Source: Torymus aiolomorphi
Taxonomy: Eukaryota; Arthropoda; Insecta; Hymenoptera; Torymidae
Reading direction: 5' to 3'
Assembly: GCA_036365515.1 (NCBI GenBank)
Contig: CM070877.1
Coordinates: 118,426,321 to 118,490,320, forward strand
DNA length: 64,000 nucleotides
Both the position numbers and the translations under genes were made by a program. The notes beneath the pieces are model-generated. The model was not told the DNA's origin. It saw only the letters and a program-made list of their open reading frames with translations, and made no database searches. Each line of letters starts with the position of its first letter. Position 1 is the stretch's first letter. Positions 15,829 through 29,700 of the stretch are shown here, in pieces.

Positions 15829-18800
15829 ATGACCACGTCTGTTGCAAAACAGCTCGAAAAATTGAGAACTCTTCAAACTACACTTATTTTACAAGATAAA
15901 CGAAAGCCAAGTTTATTGTTTGATACAAAAGAAGCAGCTAATCTTGATAGAGATACTGTTTATAAAATTGGTAATAAACCGTTTTTATTTTTCAAGATTA
16001 ATTAACAATTTTTATATAATCCAATGTTTTATAAAAATGGTTTTTTTACAGGTGTGGGTTAGAAGAGTTAATAAAATTATGTGATAACTTTGAGGAATTC
16101 AAGAAAACTCTTTTTGCACCCAGTTCCATAGGTTTAGAACAGTCTATTCAAGATCAAAAAATTAATAAGAAATTGAATGCAGAGATTGAAAAAATTCTTT
16201 TACTATTATCACCATACTTTTTACTAAACACAGCTCATAAGGCATCAGAATGGCCTATTCACAGATATTCATCAATTTAATAAATAATTTCATATTCATC
16301 AATTTAATAAAGATCATCTAATGCTCATTCTACCTTACCATGAATCTCGCATTTTTGTAAGGTATGTATATTTTATGTTAGTATATTCTATATTACATTG
16401 TGATAAATAATAAATATATTCAAAATATTTTAGAGCTTTGCAACTCGTAGATTTGTCAGACTCAGGTGATAAATGGCATTAGCTCGAACCACTACAAAAA
16501 ACTCTTACTTCATTACCTTCATTTACAATAATCAATCAAGCTACTAAAGATAATGGTTTACTAAAACTTATTTGTGATCACGTTATAAATGCAACAAAAG
16601 TTTATTTAGATAAAACAAATAATTTAAATATTCTTTATGCATTCTTCACAATTGTTATAGTAGAAACTATCGAATATTCATCAACTGTGACTGATATTCA
16701 ATTTAATCACATTTTACCTGCTTTATTAAAAGGATTACCTGGTCAAGTGCCTAATTTTGCAGCTAGTTCCTATATGATATTTTCTCAACTAATTATTAAA
16801 ATCAATCTCCTAGAAGAAACTATAGATAAACTAATTTTGAAATCTGTTAAAAAACCAATTATAACACAAGAAGTAATACTTTTAATATTATTTTTGTATG
16901 ATAATCCTTCTAGTAGCTTATCAAGAGTATCTGAAAATTTAATGCTAGAACTCTTAACCAAAAAAAGTCAGGTGTGAACATTTTAAACTTTACTATTTTA
17001 CTTCTAAATGTAGCACTTAACTACATAGCAAAAAATGCAGAATCTGAATATTCAGAAGAAGTAAAGAAATTGATTAATGATATGTTTAGACGAATTCCTT
17101 TAGACGAAGATGAAGTTATCTTAATTTTACAGAAAACATTAACAGATGATGTAATATCAGAAGAAAATTGTGAAATGGTAAAAGCATATTTAATAAATCT
17201 TTATTGATCCATTGAAAGGAAATATCCTAATTCATCTGATAAGTATTTGCAAGATTTGATGAACATTAAAGAACAAAATTTTTATACAAGTAAAATTTTG
17301 AAATTTTTCACGTCTTGGTACTCGAAAGCAGAAGAATCATTAGACATTTTTATTGGACTTAACCACAATAATCCTGAGCAAAGAATCGTGACAATAAAAA
17401 TGATTGGTAGAAAGAGTATTACTATACCAGATAATCTACAAGATATTGTAAATAAATCATTGTTAGCTAGATTTAATGATGATGATAATAGAGTTATAAA
17501 AGTTTTATTAAGTTTACCTATAAACTTGCTTCAAAATACTTTTGCAGTAGATACTTTAGTAGACGAGCTAATAGTTTTAGCCTCCAAATGTCACACTGAA
17601 GATAATAAACTATTGGCTAAGCCTGCTTTGAAAGTACTATTAGAACTGTGTGATAAAAGTGATGAAACAAGTGTCTTTTTAGTAGCTGTGCCTTACTTAT
17701 TTCCAACTAGAGATGAGGATGTTGATATTGCTATGCAAGTATTAACATCTGATTTTGCTAAAAACAATTCTTATTTCAAAACTGTAGCTGAAGAAATAGG
17801 AAATTCAAGAGATGCAGAATCAGTAAGTAGCTTCCCACAATATTTTAATTTCAAAACTATTGCCCCCAGCAGTTAATATTTTAACAGCAATAAAGCAACA
17901 AATGATGCACGGAGATGCTGTATCTGTTTTTTTTAATATGATTATTTTAGGATCTGCTTGTCGAGTACCAGTAGGCTTTCTTGAACCTTGAATAGCTAGG
18001 CCAGCAATAGAAATGGCTGCTGAAATGGTGAAAAATGTTCCTAATGTTTTTCTACCTTTAGCTGAAGCAACTCACATAAATGCAGAAAAACTTCTTGATG
18101 CTCTGAAATGCATATATCAAGGGCATCTACCACTCCAAGTCAATACATATGTTTTAGAAATGATCCATAGACGTTTAGTTTTGAATGGAATGGTTCTTGA
18201 GGAATGGAGATCAAATTATCCAGAATGGAAATCACATCATGAATGGTATTTGAAAATATTTTTCCAAGGACATTTTAAGAATGTTAAAGATACAATTAGA
18301 TTTCTATCACAATTATTCATAAAACCAGTAAAACCACAGACATCATTGCACTGTTTAAGAATTTGTTTAATTCTACTAGATACTTGTAAATCTTATCAGT
18401 GGGCTTTTAAAGATAATACTTTTGTCATAAATGTATTGCTTGCTCTTAGATCTGAAAATAATACTTGTTGAGAAGCTGCAGTAAAAATATTAATAAAATT
18501 GTCACAAACTTTTAATATATCAATGGAGGGATATTCTGCATTTCTATTTGGATTAATGGAACGTCATGTTGAAATATCATTAGATTCTAGCCAGGTATCA
18601 TTATTTCTATATACTCTTTTGTCACCTGATCCAGATGTGAGTGATCAACTAAGAGCAAACTTACGGCCTAAACTGGAAAAAGCACGAGATATGTTATTTG
18701 ATGCAACATTAACAGATGAATTACCTATACATGTTCGTTCACAGTTACTTGATCTTTTGATACATGTTAATGGACCAAAAATTAAAAAAAAATTAGTGTC

Positions 18801-21800
18801 TTTAGGTTCTGAATTATTGAGTAAATAAGGTATTGAAGAGAAACCATTTGCTCAAAGTGCTATAAGGAATATACTACAGAAATTTGGTAATAGTTCAGTC
18901 ACTGCATTAAAAAATGAGAAAGTTTGGAATTTTTTTGTAGAAAGTATTTCAAATCACAGCTTTCAAATTTCAACAGATGCTGTGAAACGATATCTTAGTG
19001 TCATTGTATTAAAACAAATTGATAACATATTTTTCTCTAAATTAGGTAAAATATCTCAAAATTTACAAAAAGACTTTTTGGCAAAACTAGTTGATATTGT
19101 AACAGATTGTGAGATTAATTCTATTCTTTCCATAACCACTAGATTAGTGAAAAAAATACAAATAGATGCTCAATTAGTAATAGATGAATTAAAAATCATG
19201 ACTAATACTCATTACTCAAGTCAGTAATTCTTATAACCCTGAAGTTATTAGTAGTAGAAAATGGAGAAGAGGAATAACATTATTGGAGTTTATACAACAC
19301 TCAAATAACATTGAAAATGAAGAACTACTCATTTCAATATTATTGAAAATATCTCTTCGCTTTGAAGAACAAAGTTCAGTTGAATATACTAATCAATTGG
19401 TATTATCAACAATTTATTACTTAGCAACAAAATCTGTTTCTATTAAAAATGCTGATGAATATGTTGATTTAATTGCTCAATGTATACGAACTTCTCATAA
19501 TCCTCAGACTCATCATCATGCTTTATTGGTTCTTGTTGAGCTTTTCAAGCTTGCAGATATACAAAGAGCTCTACAAAATATAATGCCTATATTTACTTTC
19601 ATGGGTACCACTGTCCTTAGGCAAGATGATGCTTATTCAATACAAATAATATCAAAAACTATTGATAAAGTTGTACCTATTATTAATGCTGCAGATGATG
19701 TAAATAATGTTTGTGAAATTTTAAGATTGTTTATAACATCACTACCAGATATACCAGAACACAGGAGAGTTCCATTATTTGCAAAGTTATTACAATTGTT
19801 AGATAATTATTTGTATTTGTACTATTTATTGACTTTTGAAAGTCATGTTTCTTCAAAAAATCTTGATTCTTCACAAGATCAATTATCCTCTGAAAGATGG
19901 AGTTTTGCTTTATCTATTTCACAAGAATTTTCTATAAAAAAAATGATCCATGTTTGCAATAAGTTAGTTTAGTTCCTAAGAGAATTGACATTATAGAAGG
20001 TCAAAAAAGTAACATTAATTTTCACAGGTAACTTTTTGTTACAATTTAGTTTTCAATTTTATATTTATTTTTAATATTTATAATGTATATTTAATTCATA
20101 TTTTTCAGCAATCTTATTTTTGACATAGCCAAAAACTCACCAAAACATTTAAAGCATTACAAGTATACAATAGTTAGGTTTCTTATTGCACTTTTGTCTA
20201 GTCCAGATTTTATTAATCGAGTTGCTAGACTTACTGAAGATAGTATTGAATTATTAAAACCTCTGTATGATGCTTTGATTGTAGAGTAGGTAATGTTTAT
20301 ACAAAGTACATCTAAGAATGCTGATTTGCATCAGCTTATTGGAAAGTCATGCTCCATGGACTTTACGACATTTTGGATCTTGTAAATAATTTATTGCCAA
20401 ATGAAATTTTCATAGCTACAGTTTCACGATTGATTAATCATGAATCATTTACTGTGAGAAGAAAAGCTCTAGAGTTGTTAAATGCAAGACTTGCTCAAAA
20501 GAAATTTTTGGATGAAGATTATGAGGAATTAATAGCATTAAGTGATCCCGTAACAAGTGTATTAAATGGACCACACAAAATTGTTAATCCAGACATGGAA
20601 ATTATTCAACAGACTGCATTAATTACTTTAAAATTACTAGCTAAACTTTTAGCACCAAAACATCCTAATTTATTCAAACCAGTATGTTCTGCATCAAAAT
20701 TTAAATGTATTACTAAATACTACATTTTTTAATTTTGTAATAATCTGAATAAGAAGTAAATATCACTATTACGTTTACAGATCCTTGACTTAGCAACCGA
20801 ACTCGTAAAAAACAGGAAGGTGCCGTTTTAGGAAGTGCTGATCTTTGTGTTGCAGAATTATTTAGTTCTATGAGAATCCATGCAATTCAAAGGCTTAATA
20901 AATTTGTACCAGCTATCATTCGACGTTTAGACAAGTATTGTCGATAGGAAATTTCCGATATATTAACTATAAGTATAATAAGCTCTCTTCAAAAAATAGT
21001 TGAGGCTGTTGGAAACTTTTTGTCACTACCTTGATGAATTACTAAACGAACTTGTAAGACTAAATTTTCTTTATACCGATTCTGAGCATCCAAAGGTAAG
21101 TTTTTATACGATTTGTCTAAAAATTCGTTAATACTAATAATAAAATATAGAAATGAATCATTTATAAATTTCATTATAGATTAGATTAGTTGTTAGCAAG
21201 TTGTATTCCATTGCGAGTATTGCTACCAGCAGTGAAGAAAACATATGAGACTTTACTAACAAATAAATCATACGAATGTATTCCGCCGCTTATGCGTATT
21301 CTTTCTGAATCATTCAATAGCGTTCAGTCATCAGAGCTTAGCAATGCTATTTCCGATTTGGCAAGTTTCTTCTTAAAAGTTCTGCAATTCCGTGCAGATG
21401 TAACAATTTCAAAAGGCGAAATGGAAATAGATGGGGTAGCAACTTTAGTAGATGTTACGAATGTTGAGGAAAGTGCTAGCAAAGCGTTAGTTGCACTCGT
21501 TTTGAATTTAAGCGAAGCTACTTTCCGACCTTTGTACTATAGACTTTATGATTGGGCCGCCAGAAATCCACAACATAAACAGAGGAATATAACATTCTAT
21601 AGGTATACTAATATTAATTTGTTTCTCATTTTAATAAATCAAAGGATTCAATGAAAATGTGAATTAATTCCATAATTTTTACAGGCTGTCAGCGAATATT
21701 GCAGAATGTCTCAAATCTCTATTTGTTTTATTTGCTGGACACTTTTTAAAACATGCCGCATCATTATTGACCGGAAATAATATTGTAACGTGTCGTGAGG

Positions 21801-22383
21801 AAATTCTTGAAACTACTCTTCCAGATGAAGTTAACAGAATTGAATTAGTTGAAAAAATACTACTCACACTTTTAAGAGTTTTCATTTATGACGCTCACGA
21901 TTTTGTGAATCAAGAAAGATTTGAAACTCTTATGCAACCTATTGTTGATCAAATAGAAAATACACTTGGTACAAAAGAACAGTATGAACAGAGACCAAAA
22001 GATTTTATTGTTCCATGTGTAGCAACTTTTGCTGGTGCAATTCCAGATGATTCTTTACACAAACAATTAGTTTACCAAATATTACTAAAAACAAGGCATA
22101 TTAAAGCTTACGTTAGGAATATTGCATTAAATGCCTTGGTAAGACGTTTGGTTTTATGAACAATTTTAATTTATCTAATATACTCTTCTAATATAAAATT
22201 TTTAACTTCAAGGTTGAAATAGCGCGAAAACTTGGAAAAGATTTTATGCCTTTGTTACCAGAGACTGTTCCATTCCTTGCAGAATTATTGAAAGACGAGG
22301 AATAAATAACAGAAAAAAATGCTCAAAATGCTGTTCGAACGTTAGAAGAAATTTTGGATGAACCATTACAGAAATACTTTTAA
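15829..22383 (+). pseudogene. HEATR1: HEATR1/UTP10-like pseudogene with retained introns
   Basis: HEATR1 (yeast UTP10) is a large HEAT-repeat protein of the nucleolar U3 small-subunit processome. The copy starts MTTSVAKQLEKLRTLQ (15829), has KPSLLFDTKEAANLDRDTVY, LLLSPYFLL and LILPYHESRIFVR, and ends LEEILDEPLQKYF with TAA at 22381, all in the expected N- to C-terminal order. GT-AG introns remain (about 15976-16051, 16365-16433, 20028-20108, 20682-20779, 21096-21179, 21604-21684 and 22139-22212), so it is not a processed retrocopy. It is dead: in-frame stops include 16480-16482 (Trp position), 17205-17207, 17989-17991, 18469-18471, 18826-18828 and 22303-22305. Frame changes occur near 16270, 16975, 17865, 19215, 19970, 20350 and 20815. 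HEATR1 is essential in animals, so a working copy is expected elsewhere. Confidence 0.9.
16266..16312 (+). repeat. Short direct duplication inside the pseudogene
   Basis: ATATTCATCAATTTAATAAA occurs twice about 25 bp apart. The second copy continues the HEATR1-like frame (FHIHQFNKDHLMLILPYHES), so the first looks like a small tandem duplication that introduced a stop and a frame change. Confidence 0.65.
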
Positions 22384-22965
22384 GTATTAATTGCCAATAT
22401 CATTAACATGTGTATATAATTTTATATAAAATGAATTTGCGCAGATATATCCACTGTTATAAATATTGATAGGTACAATTAAGTAAACAAAAAGTCTATA
22501 AATTTATGAAAACGTCGTTTATTTAACTTAAATACAATTTGGACGATATATATAGAATCTTTTTTTATAATACATCGTCATAAAATTGTGATTTTTAAAG
22601 ATCGCAATAGTATATTCATTAAGTTGACACGTAATAGCAATTAAATATATACATTTAATTGATCTTTTTGGCAGACATAACACTTTCATTTTAGTATTTA
22701 AGCTTTAAAATATAAAAAAGTTGATAAAAATTAATTACGTAATTAATTTATAATACTTCTCAGAGTATTCGCTATTAAATGCTTCAACAATGATGCATTC
22801 GACTGCAATGACAGTGTTTTAAACAGAAACGTGAATCTATGTAATCGTTTATAATGAAGTAAGCATTGTCGAAATCATCAATTTAATGAAACTCGACAGT
22901 TAGGCCTTTGATGAATCGGAAAAATTTTTTCTAACATTTAATTAGTTAGAATCCGAAAGCCGCAG
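22384..22965. other. Intergenic interval between convergent units
   Basis: This AT-rich stretch holds the 3' ends of two convergent units: the dead plus-strand HEATR1 copy and the minus-strand membrane-protein gene. A minus-strand AATAAA at 22523-22518 could end the latter, giving a 3'UTR of about 440 nt. Confidence 0.4.
22518..22523 (-). terminator. Candidate polyadenylation signal of the membrane-protein gene
   Basis: AATAAA on the minus strand lies about 440 nt beyond the TGA stop. It is the first canonical signal noticed downstream; use is not demonstrated. Confidence 0.3.
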
Positions 22966-23676
22966 TCATACGTGAGGATCCTGACCATTCGTTGTTACGT
23001 TTAGCGAGATGTCCTCTTCCTGTTCCTGTGCTGGTGTTTTTCTGAAATTAGGGTCCAACCTTTTAATTGAGAAATAAAAGAGTTCAAAGTTAGAGTTTAA
23101 AATTTTCATACACTTCATCACTAATCATTTAAGCAGTTAAATTACCTTTTTCTGTACTGGAAAATGATGTAGACGATAATGGCATTGCCGACAAACAGTA
23201 ATGCAATGAGTGCCATTGGAAGAATGACGTCTGGAAAAGTATAAAACGTGAATTTAATAATACACAGAATAGTTATAATAGTTTAAAAAATATAAGTGGT
23301 GTGATAAAGGGGAAATGGCAACATATTCATTTTTTCTAATTTTACAGTCTGAATAAAACGCGACTAACAAAAGTAAGCTTTGTGTGTCGCAGAGGTGACG
23401 GAAGGATGACAAAGCACTTTGCCGCGAGCAATTGTGTACAGTCTTATTAATGTTTCGCTCTTCATTTCAGCCCCTTCTATGTGAATGTTTGCGCACAACT
23501 AACAATGCATACTTTCACCTCAGAAAATTAAATTTTGTATTTACTTCATGGTGTAAACTCGTTATGATTTATTAATTAGCATAGATTACATATTTATCAT
23601 TTCGTCAAATTTTAAATTATATATTTAATTATATTTTAAAATCTAAAATAGTAATCGATTTTTTGAGAAAAAAAGC

Positions 23677-23739
<63 letters not shown>

Positions 23740-26700
23740 TATAATGTCTCGGTTTTATCCGTTCATTTATATGCTATATAAGTTCAAGATACATTATTTT
23801 AAAACTAAGTTATTTTTCTAATTTTATTAAAAAATTATACGTTAATAAACTTAATCTCACTAATCTCCTCGCATATGCGGGAATAAAGTAATATAGTCTA
23901 ATTTTTTGCGTGTATGGTTAATTTTGACGTGTTCTTGTTTATGCACATACTGATTGTGCACATATTAATTGTGCACACTTTAACATTGGTATATATCTAT
24001 ATATATAGATCTGTACCAATGCTATCTGTGCACAATAAATATGTGCACAATCCTTATGTGCACAAACAAGAACATGCCTTAATTTTGTTAAAACTAACAA
24101 AATTATAACACGTAAATACAACATAACTTTTTAAGTCTATATAAAGTGGCCACAGTGGCGCTGGGAATAAATGACTGTATGTTACGTGGGAGTAAAGTCG
24201 ATCATTCCCTTGGGTGATCACTGCTCTCGTTTCGCTTGCTCCGGCAGTGAGCTCACCCACGGGAATAACCTACGACTTTACTCCATTAATAAATAATGTA
24301 CTATTATTCCCAACTCCAGTATAATGGACACTTTATTTTCTCGAAAAGCGGGCCAAACGTATAGCATTCGATTCCCTTTCATATGTTATTCCCTCATAAC
24401 AGAGAATAAGTTAACTGGACATTGCCGGCACCACGTCATATTTAAAAACGTTGTCTCACGTAGTCCCTATTTTTTCAAGTCAACAAAGTGCCCACAGTTG
24501 AGTCGGCAATAAAGTTCTATCCTTATAACTCGCCAAGCAGGGCGCTGCCGCGCCCTTTAATATGCAAAACGGAGTAAAGTCCCAGATTATTCCCGGCGGC
24601 GGGCTTACTGCCTGAGCGGAGCGAATACTATTATAAAGTTAATTTACATTCTTTGTTAATAAGATGGATTATTAAAAAAAAATCTAAAATCTCCAATAAA
24701 ACGTTTTGAAACATAACAAACAAATTTTAATAAAATTAATTTTGAAGAAAATGTTGCCGCTCAAAGCACAATGATAATAATTATTAAATTTTTATTGCAA
24801 ACTTGAATATATAATAAATTCATTTTTTATAACGATGTAATGTCATTAGAATAAAATATTATAGAATAGTGGCAGCCAATAATTACATTGTTAGATTAAC
24901 TCTTATTTTAACCGAGTATTTAATATTTTATTCACATCTCTACTATAATGGCCATTTTATAGCCTGAAAAGCGGGGCAAAAGTGGCGTCTGATTCCCTCT
25001 TTTACTTTGTTCCCTCATAATGCGGGAGTAAATTAAATTTGCGGGAATAAAGTAAATTAGCGGGAATAAAGTAAAATAGTCTAATTTTTTACGTTTATGC
25101 TGAATTGGTTAAAAACTAACAAAATTATAACACATAAATACAAAATAACTTTTCAAATCTATGAAGTGGCCGCAGTGGCGATGGGAATAAAGTACTATAT
25201 GTACTATTATGTCCTGCATATATAGGAATACAGTAACATCGTCTAAATTTTTACGTTTATACAGAATTTGGTTGTAATTAACAAAATACAAACACTTATA
25301 AATACGAAATAACTTTTGAAATCTATAAAGTGGCCACAATGGAGATGGGAATAAAGTACTATATATATATGTAACACGGGACTAAAGTCGATTATTTTCT
25401 TGGGTGATCACTTGGGAAATCACCCGCGGGAATAATCTGCGACTTTAGTTCCTTGTTACATAATGTACTATTATAATTTATAAAATTTATAAACTGGGCT
25501 TTATTTTCATAATACATTATAATATATATCTATATATTATAATATATATCGTAAGTAAACGAAGAAAATAATTTGTTCGTCCCTTGTATGGAATTCCAAT
25601 AAGATGGTTGTCATAAAAATGACTTTTGAACAGACAAAAAGAAGGCGAAATAACGTGTATTTAAGTAGACGAGTTTATGCGTATTCAGATTTAAAATACC
25701 TGAAGTATTGACATTTTTTCCATACATATCAATTATTCAGCCAACTCATTAAACTGAAACAAAAATCAAGAAATCAGAGAGAGAGAGAGAGAGAGAGAGT
25801 ACTAACCTACGACGTAATCGGCGTGCTTGATCATGGCTGGCTGCGTCTGATCCATAATGCTAAAGTTGGCAATTTTCACGACTACGTCCTCGGATCCCGC
25901 TCGTTCGATCCCCGTTTCCTGGCCCAGGACTCCTACGCCACCACTGTCGCTGGCGTCCAGTAGTCGATTAGTGCCGTCCGTCTCGTCTCGGACGATCGCC
26001 GCCGACGAAGCTGCTGACAGGATAAAAGCCAAAACATAATGACAACTAATCAACTGCCTCGTCTCGGTATAGCTATTCCTCTATCTTGGGTGCATTGTTT
26101 TGAGTGAATCGCGATAATAAGCATGGGAGAAGCGAACCGAGCACTAAAGGGGTTGCGAAACGTTGATATTCACACGCTCGTTCGAACTGATATGCCGCTC
26201 GCAGGAGAAGAGCGGTCATTATGTACTTTGTGTATAATGTGCTGTAAGATTATAGCATTAGAGTGATTCAATGGTCGCGCGAAAATTTAGATAGTATACC
26301 TCCTGTAATGCTTTGTTCTCTAAACTTATTCAACGACAATGTTATAGAATTTCTTTCGATTTAATGTAACGCTCTTCAGAAGAAATGATTTTCCACGGAA
26401 TACTTTTAAGAGATTCTACGGAAGGAACTGCTGCAATATATTTAAACTGACGTGGCACGTATCTATTAATTATTTGTTTTATTCATTGGTATTTCAATAG
26501 GTGGCACGATACATTGCTTGCAAGTTCTTTACATTTAAGAATTTAGTTAATTTATGTCCACCTAAAAGTGTGGTCGAAATTTCACGACACTGACAATTCA
26601 GATATTTAGCTTTCAAGCTTGAACCTTCAATACGAGACTGATGCGTATAACAAACTATAGGAAGAGGGGCATTTTTATGAATTTTAAAAAAACTTTTTTA

Positions 26701-29700
26701 TTATTTAAAAAAATCATATGAATCGGTACCCATAATCAAATTTTAATTTGATTATGGGTACCGATACTAATTTTAGAGGTATAAAGATTGAAATTAATCT
26801 GTATAAGTGTAGCTATTTAGCGATGCGATATGTAGATACGTTTGTACCATGACTTTATTTTGTCGGTCTTTAGCATAATAACATTTTGTATAAATGTTTA
26901 ATTTAAAGTCTAATTTTATTACTTAACGAATTTCCACTACCAACAACATCATTAATGTATAATTTTTCTAAAAACTTACTTTCTCATGACTCTACTATTA
27001 GCTGGATAACTATTTGAGATGAATTATTTAGTCAATATACCTATTAAATGTCGATATGGTTTCCGTTGTAAATTATATACATTTAATCGATGTATTTATA
27101 ATTTAATAATAGATGATATTTAAGATTTAAAATTGTTATGTGTTACTGCAACAGTTACATTAAGCCAGAATAATTTTTAAATTACACCTGTAATGAAGGT
27201 ATTCTTTATTATTACATACACGTATTACCATAATTTTCGATTACTTTAAAGCAAAATATATTGTTAATTTGATTCGAAAGACAGCTGCTAAAAACAAGTA
27301 GTTGGGTCGAGAGGAGAGATTTAATACCGTGCTAAGCGCCGCACACTGTCACTGATCTTCAGTCGAGGGCACTAAATGTACTGATCTTCGTGAAGTGTTC
27401 GATCAAACTGGTGCGTGAGCGCGCGGCGTAAAAAGGCAAGTAGAGCCCCTTGAAAAATGTCACGTGACTAATAAGGACCACGGTCAATTGAGAGTGATTG
27501 TCGGGCCCTCAGTACTAATGAACGTATATACCACTTGCTTCACTGCTTCTTTTTATTCCTTCCGCGAGTTAATGGCTTTCCTTTACAAATTTTATTCGAT
27601 GCATTAAATCACGTTTGGTACGTAGCTTCAAATGTATTTTTCAAGCATATTGAAGTTACAATCTACTTAAATGTATTAACTTTGTTTTTTACAATTAACA
27701 AATAGAATAAATATAGAAAAGATTGTTTGCACTGTGAGGTAGTAGTCTAGTTTGCAGGCGTAGTATGATTTTCTTGTATCTAGAAAAGGGTTCAACTCCA
27801 TTATCGCATTACGCGGAAGTTTAAACTCAATTACGGGAAAAATCGTCGATCGATCTTTCTCTATAGGAAATTCAAATGCGAAATTGTAAAACGAGAACGA
27901 TGCTGCATTGCGTCTGACTATTCACCGTTAAATCCATTCAGCGCAATTACGACTATATCCAGTGAAAAAATTTAATTGCATTAATTACCTATGAGCAGAT
28001 AAATTAATTTACTTGTTGCAATAATTGCTTATTTGAGATTGTAATGATATTTTTATTAAATGACTTTACTCGCGTCACGATTTCTAAATGATGTTATGTT
28101 GACAAATTACTATGTAGTAATGTATTATCGTGTACAGAGAGTGTGGGGTAGAATTCGTATAGGGTCTCATCTTGACACTCACTTATGATGCCTTTAATGC
28201 TGTTTGCGAGACTCGGCATCGTGATGCTGTTTTTATGTCCCCTATATCTATTCCAGGTAGGAATATCAAAATTTAGGAGTATAAAAAGAGCGTGCAGCAT
28301 CAAGAAGTCACGCTTAATGATGACGACGAGAGTCTAAAAATAGCATCGGTCAGGGAATGCATTATCTCTGAGAGCGAGCACGCACACTGTCCTCTCCGCG
28401 CAGCTTCGTCTTCTCGTCGACAAAGCTCGCAAAACTTGCGGTGAGTAAAGTTAGCCGAAAACGATGACTCTTGTGTTTCTATGCGGCCGCAATTTGGCGC
28501 TCTCTTTGTTCTAAAAATTTACAAAAGCATAATGCACGTCTAGCACTCGCGGTAAGCCTCTTCAGTGTGCCTCTCTTTCTCCATTCTCTCCGCTGGTGTA
28601 CACTAGCAGGGGGGGCTTTTTCGCCCGCGTACATCGCGCTCGCCTTCTGTGCGGTCTTTTTCAAGCTACCTATTTCTTGGCAAAAGAGGACCGATCCCGT
28701 CGCGATAAGTGGCGAAGCAGAGAGCTGGACTTACGAGCGGAACTCCGTGTACATACGCGTACACGATAAGCTGAATCCGTTCAATTTCGCGGCTTTTACA
28801 GCAGGCCAATAGCAATACGAAGCCTCTGCGCCAACGCGCGCAATATTAAACATTGGCTGAATATGAAAGAATGATAAAGATGACCTTTGCACTTACTATA
28901 CGAGCATAACTCTAAGTCCGGCCGTTTGCTCGTAGCCCATGCTCGCTTCTTATTCAACTTTACTCGTTTCCGCTTATGTGGGTCATTATAGCTCCGCTGC
29001 TTATCGAGGACACTTACACTGACTTACGTACACGCAAGAAAAATCATGCGGTATCTAGTCATAGATGCTAGCAAATGTTCACGCCGCATATGTAAGTCGT
29101 ATCTCAGATTGACATAAAAACGATGGAAGCGCATCTATACTCGTGAAAAATTATCACACGTGTTCGATTCTTGGTAAATTTTTTCCGCTCAAAAATGTAA
29201 AGCTTTACTGTAATATGATTTGAGATGTAGTCGCGGTCAATGCCCTACACGTTCTAGTATACTACGTGAATGAAATACATTCATCATTCGTCAAGAATAT
29301 AATTTAATTATTTCATTAACGACCCAATCCTTTTAAAGTAATTACATACAATAAACTGATAAATTATCTATCTGGTATTGGCATTTCTAGAGTGGACAGT
29401 CAGAACTGCTACTATTGTAATAATCGCGTAATAAGTGAACGTAATTACGTAACACGAGTACACACTCATTGAGTGCCTTTTAATAAATAACTTTATTATT
29501 TGATTTAAAAAATGAATCTGAAAAGTTAATATAATTAATATTACACGATTTAAGAGTTTTGAAAAAAGTTTTTTTTTATTACATATATTATAAAGTTTTC
29601 CGTGAAATATCTTTAAACATCTATTACGTTAATTGAGTTTTTTCTAATTTATAATTCGAATCATAAAAATAAAACTTAACGAAAATTCAATTACCACTTG

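Larger units (their letters stand above)
23870..25460. repeat. Cluster of GGGAATAAAGT-type direct and inverted repeats
   Basis: A module starting GGGAATAAAGTA and running through TAGTCTAATTTTT, ACTAACAAAATTATAACAC, TCTATAAAGTGGCC and ATGGGAATAAAGTAC occurs about three times (23880-24190 with an insertion, 25040-25200 and 25225-25360). A second module (TATAATGG ... AAAAGCGGG ... TTCCCTCATAA) occurs at about 24318-24402 and 24953-25020. Terminal inverted pieces with AGTAAAGTCG/CGACTTTACT close the array at 24189-24284 and 25371-25459. It lies in one intron of the membrane-protein gene and looks like a tandemly amplified non-autonomous transposon. Confidence 0.65.

Noticed and set aside
15829..22383. 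HEATR1 copy as a functional gene or as a processed retrocopy
   Set aside because: Multiple in-frame stops and frame changes exclude function; clean GT-AG introns exclude an origin by reverse transcription of mature mRNA.
23870..25460. CRISPR-like array
   Set aside because: Modules are long, unequal and partly inverted, with no regular spacers, and the setting is eukaryotic.
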